A DNA stretch of 64,000 nucleotides, taken from Rhytidiadelphus loreus (taxonomy: Eukaryota; Streptophyta; Bryopsida; Hypnales; Hylocomiaceae). The stretch covers positions 36,207,025 to 36,271,024 of the forward strand of contig OX344763.1 in the NCBI GenBank assembly GCA_947034895.1. Reading direction: 5' to 3'. The notes below the pieces were generated by a model. The model did not search any database. It saw only the letters and a list, made by a program, of their open reading frames with translations, and was not told the DNA's origin. Shown one piece after another: positions 23,601 through 35,500 of the stretch; positions within the stretch are counted from its first letter, which is position 1, and each line of letters begins with the position of its first letter. The position numbers were made by a program, and so were the translations under genes.

Positions 23601-26600
23601 TTATATGTTCTGGTACCACATTTTGGAGGTCAAGCAGAAGGTCTAATGACATTAGTCGGATCCGACTGAAGTCATATGGCTTTCTGTTGGACCCCCAGAA
23701 TGTGGTAACATCCGATTATTTTCAATCAGAAGTGTAGTTTTGAATTAGAAGGATGTTTCATTATCATATTTTGAAACAAATAATATGCTTTTGAATTGTG
23801 TTTATGGTTTTTATTTTAGACTGAAGAGATGTGGGCTTTTTTTGATTGATTGACAGGGTCTTGATCGTAGGCATGCATCGTCCTCTATGATATTGCCTAC
23901 CATTGTGCCAGTATCTCTTGCACCACGCCCTTCACAGCCTTACACCCCAACAAACATGGAGGTCTCCAGCGATTCAAAGAAAGAAGATACTGTAGTCCAG
24001 GACTTGGTAAGCTTTGATGATATTATGGATGCCACTGATCGTGCTACAGATACTCTAGAGCATAAAATGCATAGTCGGGTCAGCGACCATGATGCATCGA
24101 GACCTCCTGGTAGTCTCAGTAAGCCTATTCTACGAAAGTGTAGGACACCTGTTTTCTCTCCTGAGAGTTCCAAAACTGAGTATAGCTCGGATAGTGAGAT
24201 GTCTTGCTTGATTGATGGTCCAATGTTTGTAGACACTTGCTAGTGTGTTTCTAGCACTAATCAAGCGGCGCATGAAGTAGTGCTTATTCTTCTAAGTTCA
24301 GATGACGATGAAGATATAGAGATAGATTGAGTCCATTTTCTTGGCCTTTTTTTGGGACATATACCACTGACCCATGCATGTTGAGTATACCTTTAATGGT
24401 ACCGCCTATATATATAATGATTTTTTTGATCTTCCAATTTTGTTATACTTCCACATGCATAAAGAAATTATGGGTCTCATTTTTATCACATTTTCTGTAT
24501 TTTGAGTTTCATACCCTTATTTCTTTTCCAAGAATCATGAACAATTTTGTTTTCTCGTTTCTCAGATGGATGTGTCCCCTGCCAATTTATCACAAGTGGA
24601 GAAAGTAATGGAGACTCCAGGGACCGATGACATAGCTCAGCCGGAGATTGGAGATGAACGTGAAGGTGATGAAGACTTTGTGGAGGACAAAGAGAACGAG
24701 TTGTTGGAGGATGAGCTTCGAAGACTCTAGAAAGTAGATTGGGTGGCTACAATTTCATCTCTAAGAATGAAGCCAGATCAGTTGTTTCGGTTGCAAATAC
24801 CTCTTTGCAGGCTTGTGGCAATGCCTATGGTGCGTCCAACCCTCTCCTATGACCTAATAAAGCTTGAGCAAGAATTCGTGAACGGGTACCGAGATGGAGC
24901 TGCAGTATTCTATGTGACAACTACGAATGAGGCCGGAGAGAGCGCGGAGTTTTCTGAGATTGAAATGGAGGAGTGGGGGCCGCTGTGGAAAGAGAAGAAT
25001 GACATCTTCAACGAGTATGTGGAGTCTGTGCCTGAGCTCAAGTTCTTGAAGAACTTGAAATTCTATGTTTGTGATGGGAATCATCGTCGCCTAGCATGGA
25101 TGAACCACATCTCCAAACTTCATTCTACCAAGCGAGACTGGCATTGTTCAGTTGACTCCATCGTGTTGGATACAAAGGGGAAGATTGAGTTGGTCATGCA
25201 TGTCATGCATGACATAAACAAGTGAGTTTTCCTGCCAGAATTTATTTTTCCTCTCATTTTTTTTTCTCTCTTCATTTTTTTTCTCTCATCATTTTTTTTC
25301 GTCTATTCATTTTTTTTCCATTTGCTTTGGTTAACATTGAGGAAGTGTTCTTGGATCAATTGCAGATCTATGGAAGACTCCCATGTGAAGACCAATCTTG
25401 TACACACGTTGTATCGAGTTCAGAAGTACGGTCTTCTTCCTATGGAAAGGTTCAATGAGATGTTGAGACCGTCAGAGGTCAAACGATGTGGAGCCTTGAA
25501 AGTGAAGAAAACTTGGTATTCAATGCCAGTGGAGGTGTTCACATCCTTTGTTTTTCGGGTGAGAACCAGGTTGTGCACTTCCTCTTTTTTCAATTTCTTG
25601 TTTATATTTTTACTACTATTATTTATTTATTTACTCACACTTTGTGAATTTGCACAACAAGAAATTGTCCAAGCAGCAGATGCTGCAGTGAGAAGGTACA
25701 ACAAGGTCACCCCACTTGAAGAGAAGAGTCATGAAGGTGTCGCAAATGCCATGAGACTCGGAGCAAAAAAAAAATACCAAGCTATATGTCAAAATGATCA
25801 AGTTGGTAACCGTAGCCAATCCCGTTCACGGACCTGAGTTCCTAGCTGAAGTAAGTGTTGTGCTACCAAAATGACTTTATGGCGCTAATCTATGTTGAAG
25901 TTCAAATTCAAATTCGAATCTATCAATATTCTTGTATAGGTGGAAAAGCATTGGAGCAGTAATGAGGTATCGGAGATGACCCTAGAAAAACTCCAAATGG
26001 TGGCCACTTGCAATACAACTCCGTTTCACAAGATCAAGTTCTTGAAGTGGTGGAACTTGTCATTGCCATCATGGGATGCTAGGCAGTTTCCAACACGACC
26101 CGTATCGGAGACATTGCTAGGGCCCTTCTTGAATAGATGTGTATGGTACACAAGGGTAAGTGCTCACATGCACGGACTCTATCATTTCATAATGGAAGTC
26201 TTTTATTTGAATGGAATTTCAAATTATTTAAATTCTACCAATAGGTTGAAATCCACAGAAATTATAAATGATTTTGCATTTCTATAGATCGAAGATGCAG
26301 CTGTGGAGTACTTTGAGGATGTCGTAAGGCAAGACAACATCACGGTAAACATGAAAGTTCCACAGTAGCCTGAGTTCTTAGTGGATTACATAGAAGGATG
26401 TAGGAGGAAGATCTGGGATCAAGGATTTTTGGCAGTTCTTAGGGGAGCCAACTATTTCAAAAAAAGTGACTCCTTCATGACTTATGATGGATCTAAACGG
26501 GCAGTTCGAAGAGTTCTTTTCCGGTATTACTCTACCATTACGTATTTTTCTAATTTCGACCATGTGCAATGCCTTGAGTTTCTAATGAGTGATTTAGTGT

Positions 26601-28923
26601 TGAAGCTTATGATAAATTAATTGACTTGATAATATATTAATCCTTCTCCCTCCCTTATTCGATTGAAATGTCTTGTTGAATGACTTCTTTTGTTCATTTT
26701 GTAGTTACTTCAAGCATGAGCTCGAAGCAAAAGGAGCAATAGTGCGGAGCGATCTTCCTCCATTCCTTTTCACATGGTTGGACCGTAGTTCTGCGGATTG
26801 CATGTACACTGCAAACCAACTCCGCACTTATACCACGGCTCATCTCACTGGTGGAGGCTGGTACATTGACTGTCCGGTCTCCTACACTCATCCGTCAGAA
26901 GTTCATTTTAGGAACTCATTGGAGGGCATTGGCGCAATTGACATGGAAGTGGATGAGTTTGCAGGACTCACTGACAAACAGAGAAACATGGTCATTTCAA
27001 AGAGGGAAGCCAATGATAGGAAGAAAGGGGCTCGGTTCCAAGTTCTTTTGGAATCGAAGGAGAAGAAGGAGAAGGAAAAAGAGGAAAAATTGAAGGCCAA
27101 GTTGGCGGAAAAAGAGAAGGAGAAAGAAGAAAAGCTCCTGTCCAAAGGCAAGAAGAAGGACGACGGTGGTGTTGTTGTTCCAGCAGCATCGACGTTAGAC
27201 CAAGGCTCTCAAATGGAAGGCGGCACTCAAAGCGGGGTTACGAGGAAGGCAGCACTCATGCAACTAACTGAAGACGTCATCACTCAAGGGACACAAGTTA
27301 TCGTTCTTGGCGACGATGAATTGGAGAAGACTAAGGATTTAATCCTCAATATTTCAATTGAGGACCTTGTGGAGGATATGGAGATCGAGACGCCAACTTG
27401 GTATAGAGAGGTCATGGACTTCTGGAAAAAGGTATGTTTTTAATGACTTTGAAATTGCAAAGCCCCCTATGAAGTCTTGTATAAAGTTTAATATATGAAC
27501 ATTGTGTACATGGGTTATTGATGACACAAAGTATCGTCACGTTGCAGCTGTCGGCAGAGAAGTCTCGCATGTTCTACGGAGTGCCAAATGCTAGGCCTAG
27601 AGTAGACCTAGTATTTTTTGATTGCCCGGAAAACTTGCTTGTGCCGGGACTATCTTTTCCATCGACAATAGTGCCAATTTGGAACGCAGACTTGGAGAAT
27701 GAGGGTCTTCAAGCGGCATTTCAGTTTGCATTCAAACATTTGCAGGACCATGGCTGTATGATAATATTTTACTCATGGATCACCGATGTTAGAGGCAATA
27801 TTGCAGGATTGTGTGACACTTACCGTATGGTGAAGAAAAAAGAGTGGTGGGGCATGAATCGTCTCCACTTGACCTCAGCATTGGACACTGTCTAGTTCTA
27901 CGGTAAACTTCGGGTTTTTAGTTTCTGAAGTAGTGAGTGTCCTTTTCTAATGGATAATGTTATATTTGCATCTCATTTATATTTTATTTTTATAATTGCA
28001 GACGCAGAGGTTTGGAATTAGCCTCCTTGTGAAGGACTTTGGTGAGAAAGGGAAATCCAACTTCACTTTCAAACGCACATCAATGATGAAAAAGGCTGGT
28101 GTGGACATTGGTCGAGACGACATGTTGATGAACTACACAAAGGAGGATGACATGGCAATGAAAGACAGAAAGCTATGGCGGGGGGCTCGTGAAAAAGATC
28201 CCTGATTTTATTAACTCCTCATCAAAGCTACGACTGATGAAGGAGATCTGGTTCTTGATTGTACAGCATCAACAAGTGAATAATCTATTTCATTATTATC
28301 TATTCAAATTGAAATTGTATAAATCATCTCTTTCACTAATATTTTATATTCCCTTGACATCAAGTGCATCTATTACAGCTTGTCGTGGCACAGGCCGCCA
28401 CATAGTGGCTTTGGAGGAGAACAGTGACATTTTTGACGCCCTCCTCAAACCCATGAGGAAATCTGCTCTAGTGGTGGTGAAGGCCCCATCTAAACCACCA
28501 ACCTTTCAAGACTCACATGATTCAGATGAAATGCCTGTGGTGCCTCGGAAATTTGCTCAAAGGGGAAAATTCAATAAGTAAGTTTGCATATATCGAAGTC
28601 TTTCTTTCTATAGAAATATTTGTGTCTTAAAATTCTAATATTGTGTCATATTTGTTTGTAGCCATCAAGGATTGATGTCACCAGATTGGATGATGAAGAA
28701 ACGAAGTCTCCTCTACAGTCCAGAGAAGAGTTTTGATCTTCCACTCTATGCTGAGCACATGGCCACAACCTTTGCGGATTTTGGTTGCCATAAACCAAAA
28801 CGCCGGAAGGAAAGATATGCTCTAAATGTTCTACAGTTTATAGATGGATTAGCATCGGAGGGTAGAGAGACTTCAAAGTCGTCTCTTAATGAGGATTCTG
28901 CGACAGAATCCACTGCAATTTAG
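20644..28923 (+). pseudogene. ParB-like / beta-class DNA methyltransferase fusion, 12 exons, decayed
   Basis: Exons (approximate): 20644-20838, 23857-24330, 24566-25221, 25366-25558, 25661-25850, 25940-26155, 26288-26523, 26705-27431, 27548-27902, 28002-28275, 28365-28577, 28662-28923. Most introns are GT-AG. A ParB-like motif CDGNHRRLAW lies at 25070-25099. A Lys/Glu-rich coiled linker occupies 27055-27155. The methyltransferase follows: motif IV-like VDLVFFDCPE (27600-27631), then WRGAREKDP (28176-28202), then motif I-like VLDCTAST and ACRGTGRHIVALEEN (28251-28420). Order IV before I is that of beta-class N4-cytosine/N6-adenine methyltransferases. The C-terminus has KPKRRKERY, a possible nuclear signal. 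In-frame TAGs (24241, 24728, 26366, 27893) and frameshifts (near 25770 and 28203) disable it. The start at 20644 is the second of two in-frame ATGs (the other is 20533). The role in the element is unknown. Confidence 0.72.
21270..23150. repeat. GC-richer insertion in intron 1 with tandem repeats
   Basis: Intron 1 (20839-23856) is much longer than the other introns. Its middle is less AT-rich than its surroundings, suggesting an inserted element whose ends I could not find. At 22097-22262, units of about 50 bp share AATCTCAGTCCCC and CATTCGGCACGAG. Further on, variants of GTCGGATCCGAC and GACCCCCAGAA recur (22335-22395, 22890-22940, 23280-23330, 23650-23700). No protein is recognisable. Confidence 0.5.
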
Positions 28924-29639
28924 ATTCATGGAATAGACATATTTCATGAGTCAATCTATTATGTTTAGATTTTATTTATGATTGGATTTATGTGTTTCAT
29001 GGCTATATATAGAATGTCATTTTCTGTTCTTGGTTTTTTCATTGCGTGATTTCATTCAAACTTGATCACTATTGCTTATTGCAATAAAGTCTCATAGCAA
29101 AAAGTTTTATTTGACTTGCAATTCTTTTATATGAACTCACATTTTTCCAAAATGCCAATTCCCTCGATCCACGGTTGTAGGTACCTCATCATATGTATCG
29201 GAAAAAAAAAAGATAGGCTTACAAGCTCATAGGCTCACAGGCTCACATACTAGCAACCTTGCTGAAAATTATAAGAAGACAGGGGGGAGGGGGGAGGGAA
29301 TGAAAATCCAATTAAAAATTTTAATTGGATTTTGGGTGCATTGTGACATAGTTTGTTACAATACACCCAAAAGTGGCTGTAACAGCCATCCCCACTACCT
29401 CTAAAGATTATCTCTAAAGGTTATTGGTGCTCTATCTAGAGTAATTTCTCTACTTCTATCATCCATGGTAGTTTTCATCAACTTCCTCTAGATGTCACTA
29501 TTATTAGTGATGAAAAATTGAGGAGGTTGGGTCACATTTATTTATTTATTTATTGTTGGATGGCCTTGCTACAATCATTCATGTGCTAAAGCAAGTTAGG
29601 GCTCGGATAACTATCAATCTAGTCTATTTGCAGACTTGA
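28924..29639. other. AT-rich DNA after the methyltransferase gene
   Basis: The first ~80 bases still resemble the sequence after the second methyltransferase copy (41964 onward). Then there is no gene. An AGGCTCAC short tandem lies at 29215-29245 and a G-rich run at 29282-29299. No terminal inverted repeat partner of the left end was seen. Confidence 0.45.
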
Positions 29640-29830
29640 TGCAACTGACATAGTGGTGCCCAATGATCTTTCATGTTTTGTTTGTAGACAGAAGAAAGGC
29701 ACAGCTACTATGTTATTTTGTGATTAGTGCCAACACTATTGACATCTGACATTCTTGACTCTACCCTTATCGACTCTACCTTCAAAAGATTGGATTTGCC
29801 CTTGCTGTTTGAGGTCTTCAAGTCATGCTA
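29640..29830 (+). pseudogene. PHD-finger remnant
   Basis: In one frame the sequence reads SCFVCRQKKG, then MLFCD, then CQHY, then HLTF, then SKDWICPCC. This matches the C4HC3 spacing of a PHD zinc finger, which binds histone tails. Two stops interrupt it and one ligand Cys is lost. Nothing upstream or downstream is clear enough to name the parent gene; PHD fingers occur both in host chromatin proteins and in some large plant transposons. Confidence 0.55.
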
Positions 29831-32530
29831 CAAGTGCTAAAGATGTCTTAGAAATCAAATCACTTATGTTCATGATGACAACAATGCCAATTGAGTTGAT
29901 TAGGTATCAAACATATAGTACAAAATATTGGAATTTAGATTAGAGAATAGAGATTGACATGGAGATTTATCACCAAAAGCTTGTTGAAGACAATAAAAAA
30001 ATGGGGCTTACTATTGCAGGCAGCCTATAGTCTCTTGTCACACCATTTTGGACTCACTTTTGTATACATTAGCCTATCCACCACCCCAATTTAGAGGTAG
30101 AGAATTGTTGTATAGATTTTTCATCATGGCATTCAAATCCAACTACATCTATTGCATTGTCCTAGATACTTATTGGGGTGACATTGTTAATTAGGGGGTA
30201 CTTGAGAGTGTTGTTTTTACATATTCTAATTCGAATTTTGCTTTTGTATTTGATGTAGGTTGATTTGTTGCGTATTATGATCTTTATTCATACAACAACA
30301 TCATGTCAAATGGATGTAGTTTGCTAAACTACATTAGTTATGTAGTTTAGTCTTCTTTGGTAACCTTAGGCTATTTGAGACTTCAATTTGGGTGGCACTT
30401 GGTTTAGAGCTATTTAGAGTTTGAAGTATTAATTTGAAGGGTTTCCTTTATTTTGTTCTTGTCAATTAGAAGTCCTTAGTCATTTAACCCCCCTATGGAA
30501 AAGTTAACTCTATCTTTATGTAGAAGTTAATCCTTTGTTCATGTAGAAATTAACTACTTTATTTCAATAGAAATCTATCCTTTTGCAATCAGTCATTTTG
30601 TACATTCCAAAACACCTTACTTTTTAAAAAACAAGTCATTTTGAACGAGCATGGGTAATTCTAACTCCACCCTTGAGCTAGAACCTTACACATGGGTTTT
30701 GACGGCAATTTTAATAAAGAAATGTTAGGGTGATCAAAATAAGCGCCTTCCAAGCAATGGACACTTCAAATGATGTATTTTTTTGTTTCAAAGTCTAAAA
30801 GAAATCTCTAAAATTTTGGTTAAAAATTAGTACATTTGGTTGAATTGGTTAACTATGCTGATTTTATGATTTTATGAATCTAAATCAATTGTTATTGAAT
30901 CCTATCTCTAAATCTTGTTTTAAGGTTTTTAAAATGCTGAATTAGGTGAAATTTGAAAATTCCCTTTAAAAGTTATCAAAGGATGAAATTTAAACCCTAC
31001 TAGGCCTCAATAACTTCATCCATTGATAAAAAAATAGAAAATTAAGTCAAATTTTATCCAAATTTTATCCCTGGCGTTCTAATTAAGTATACTTTCTAAT
31101 CCTAAATTATTGCCTAATTTTGGTTAATTTTGTAATAGTTCATCCAAATGGGTTCCAAACTTCATCCACCATTATTTCATTAAAAAATAAATGAATTTTT
31201 AAATGAAAGATAGTTTTGGAATTCTTATTAGATTTTCTAAATGATACTTAGAATAAATATCCTTTAATTAATTCCAAAAGGTTTCCGATTAATGAGTTGT
31301 CTACTCTAATCTATCGATGGATTTTAATCTAAATTACTATTTTTAGGGTTTAAAAATCTTTTATGGAAAAAATCCAAAATTTACCTTTTTACCAAGGTAA
31401 TACACTTAGATTTTAACTTCCTAACTAAAAAGTTATTAATGGATGAAGTTATTGAGCGAGATTTTAATGGTTAAGTTCATCCAATTATTCCTTTTGGTTA
31501 AGAACTATTTTTTTAATCTAAAATTTTGATTAATTATTAAACTTATAGTTTTTTAAATGGTTACTCCTAAATCTAAGACTATAACTTAATGTGTTAATTT
31601 TAAAACATCTCAACAATTAAAAGAAATCAAAAGCAAAGACAAATTGTATTCACCTCTCCGATGAAGTTTTCGATTGTTCTGTCCTCGAGAATCACCAAGT
31701 GGATGGTTTCGTATGGTCTGTCGATTTTCATGTCTACTAATCCATTTAATTTCCCTTGTTAGATTGTTGTCGTTGTTGTAATTTTCTCTTTTCAATGTTT
31801 TGGGAGTATTTGGATAATTCCTAATTCCTTAGAAATTATTTAAATACCAAAACAATGATAATTCACTAAATCTAATCAAATCCAAAAAAATTGTTAAATG
31901 ATTTTAAATTTCCTAATTAGTTTTGGATTATTAGTTGGCAGCTTTGTCTTTTTCTATCGTCTTTTTAGGCCTAATAAAACAAATGCCCTCTACAATCCAA
32001 ATCCACTAAATTTCCTTCAGAATCTAATTAATAACTAACCAACAAAGAATAAAATAATCAAAGTATTTGGTTCAATAGTGATATTCCTTAACAATTAGTA
32101 TTTTAATGCTAAATTCTTCACGAGTAGAATTTTTCTTCTAATCTATTTCCTCTTAGTCTTCTCTCTCCCTAATTCTTCCTCATTTATTTTTTGAGATTTG
32201 ATGTTTGAGTGAGTATATGAGAAACTTGCAATCATACGAATTAGATTTCAATTTGAGAATACTGTAGATTAGCTTTGGCTATAATTATCAAAACCAAGGC
32301 AATAATAAAGTTCGTTTCTAGGGAGGTCTTTTCTAATAGGGTTACTTACTACAACGACATTAAGACGACAATAAAGAGAATAAAACAAACAAGGAATACA
32401 TGATTCCAACTAATATTAACTTAATTACCTCACAATTATTTAATTTAATTGTTTGAATTCTTTTTATTTCTTTTTATTTCTTTTTATTAATTAATTAATT
32501 AATTTTTACTCTCCACTCTTATAACCACCA
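29831..32530. other. AT-rich DNA without recognisable gene
   Basis: There are no long open frames and no repeats with clear ends. Scattered short frames near 29940-30250 may be the decayed continuation of the PHD-containing gene. From 30600 to 32500 I see only degenerate AT-rich sequence. Confidence 0.5.
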
Positions 32531-32537
32531 AGGTCTA

Positions 32538-35500
32538 AATATCACCCCAAATTGGATTTGCTCTTCAATCTCCTAGCAGGAATCTTTCATCTTTTCCAAC
32601 TCGGACTTGATCTTCACTAGCTCTGCAGGCACTTCCAACTTGGTATGAAGAAGCTCCCAGCTTGATTTTTTTGATATCTTAAATCTTCAAGTCCTTTTTA
32701 AATTGGGTTCACCAACACTATAGTCTCCTCGGTCTTTAATCTTCCCGAATCGGTTCTCACAGCTTTAACTACCAACTTGAGTCTTATCAGCATTTCCAAC
32801 CACCAGAGAATCTTCTGCCACCAACTTGGAACTAACTTCTATCACATCACAAATCTTCACTAAATTTTCCTTTTTGCAGAATGGACACTTCTTACAGTCC
32901 AACTTGGATTTACTTCTTTTAATACCATTTGACTCCATTACACTCAGTTCAATCACTACTTAACAGATCGACTAGGAATTTTAATACAAACAACCTCCAA
33001 ACTTCACCAAACCAATTTGGAAAAAGCCTTCAAGACGTTGTGCATCCCACAGCACATGCAAACAAATCACAGACCCAAATTGGACACATACACGCAACCA
33101 CAACCAACACACATCCCAATTTGGAATACATCCTCACACAAGCACGCCACAATTCGGCTTGAACTCAAATTATATTACCGAATTGGCAATTAAATCACCA
33201 TTTACAATTTTATGTTTTTCAAAAACTAATTGGATACACTCCAAGACTACATCATCCAATTACTCCAAATTGGATAATATCACTTTTCATCACCATTTAG
33301 CATTAACACCATTAGGAAATTTCTAGCTTATAATTTTCACTCAAACTATCTCAGAAATTTCTTCCATCACATCAACCTTCCGATTTGGAAATTCTATTTG
33401 CTATCACAACAATTCTACTCTCTGAAAACTCATGCCAAATTGGATATCACTCTATTGCTCCAAACTGAGCTCACATGTAACATCTACTCGGAATCTTGTA
33501 GTATACAAACTCTTCAACTTCCGGCAGTTACCAAATCTCACCACAATCAACTTAACCCCTAAAGGACCAGGGCCGTTCTTCTGTCAAAAACTACTCAAAA
33601 CTGCCATTTTTGCTGCATTCATCCAAAAAAACAAAAAAATACTTTTTTTAGAATCTAACCGTAGGATCTTGTACTTTACTAGTCTAGTATCATGTGGTAA
33701 AATTTTCATGGAGTTTGACCGTACAGATTGGAAGATATTAGCATTCAAAGTTGAAAAAAGAAAGTTTTTCTCAACACTAGCCTGCAATTTCAGATGACTT
33801 TGAATGCCATTTGGGGAAAAAAATTACACCATGGACCTTGAATTTAAAATTTTTTGTGTTGAAGAATTGAGTTGAAAGTCTAGAATTTAAAAAAAAAAAA
33901 AAACACGATTGATTTCCATTCTTTAAAAAATTGTTCAATAGAAGTAGGTCCAAGATTGAAAGAAAAACTAAATCTTTAATAGCTCTAAAATGGGATTGAA
34001 ACACAATAATCTCAACGGTGAGATTGTTCTAAATAGAAAATTTAACCTTGTTAAACAATTTTTGTTGAAAAATTGTGAAAATTGCATTCAGAATTGAATC
34101 CTATAAGTTATTTTTTCAAGAAGATGCTCAAATTGCCCGAAAAACAAGACTGTTCATAACTTTCACATTACTAATCCAAATGGAATGAATCAAAGCTTCA
34201 CATGTAGACAAAAATATGATCTTTAAGAAGAAAAAAATTAAAAAATTAATTTCAAATTTTTGTAGATTTATTTTTCTGCCCGGTGACGTGTAAATTATGT
34301 TTAAGATGCTATAACTTTTGCTCTCGGGCACCAATTGAAATAAAATTTATATTCCCACGAAGCTCATAAGTTTTCCTATCTTATAAGAAAGTTTCAAAAA
34401 AATTCACTGAAAATTGAGATCATAGGAACTTACCCGAAATTCATTTTGTCCCCCGAGGGGACAATGGTCCTTTAGGGGTTAAGCAATCACTGCACTTTTC
34501 CAAATAGGAAATTAATTATTACAGTGACTCACCATCCTTGCACACCTTCCGATTAGGAAAACTTGAATTCTCCTAATTGATAGTCTCCATAACCTGCATA
34601 ACTTTCCTAATTTGGAACAAAGCCATGCCTAGCATCCATGCTGACAGATTTAGCTTCTCCAATTAGGACTCGCATACACAATCAAACATTCACACATAAC
34701 CAAGCAAAACCCATTTGGCAAAATACACACACAAGAAAATAGAAAAACACAGCTCCAACTTGGATGGGACACGACTGGACTCTCTCACAGACGGTAAAGG
34801 AAAATAACTGAGAAAATCAACCAAATAGGAAATCAAAACCAGAGGTTGCCAAACTCCAAATCGGCCTGCTAATTGTCATCTACAACAACCAATTTGGAAC
34901 TGCAGCGCCAACTGCCACATCCTTACAAACCGCACTAATCTCCGACTTGGTTGGCCACCTTCTCCGATTTGGAACAAGACTTACTAACTGCACGATAAGT
35001 GACAGTTCTATTAGGAAAAATAAACCTCTCACTCACTAACTGGCTACCAATTCGTCACCCATTTGGAATCAGCCCAGTCAGCCGCTCCTTCCAAATATAA
35101 ATCTCTTATCAAATCAGAAGATATCCCATCCAATTAAGAATCTATTCATTCTTCTTTTACTCACTCCATTCCAACTTGGTAAAATGCCAATTGGCTAACA
35201 AAGTCATTCACCTCCCATCTTGGACTACAAACTCAAAAGAAAATCATTTAAGAAACACACTCCAATTTGATAAAAATATACAAAAGTACCAAATTGGTAA
35301 ACAAACACCACAAAAATATGTCAAAAACATTTAAAAAGTCTTAAAAACAAACACCAAAATAAAAGTTTAATGACCAATTAGGTGATCTACATAGTCTCAC
35401 TCCCACTTGTTTGCGTCCCTGCAAACATCTACTTGGCATGCCTTTTTGTCAATCGAGTAACTGGCACCAACTTGAGCCCTGGATCTTCCTCCTCCATACA

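Noticed and set aside
26903..27189. Minus-strand Ser/Phe-rich frames
   Set aside because: Antisense of the Lys/Glu-rich linker of the methyltransferase gene.
33432..33797. 121-codon plus-strand frame
   Set aside because: Runs across the border of the piggyBac-like MITE, so it cannot be an old gene and shows no domain.
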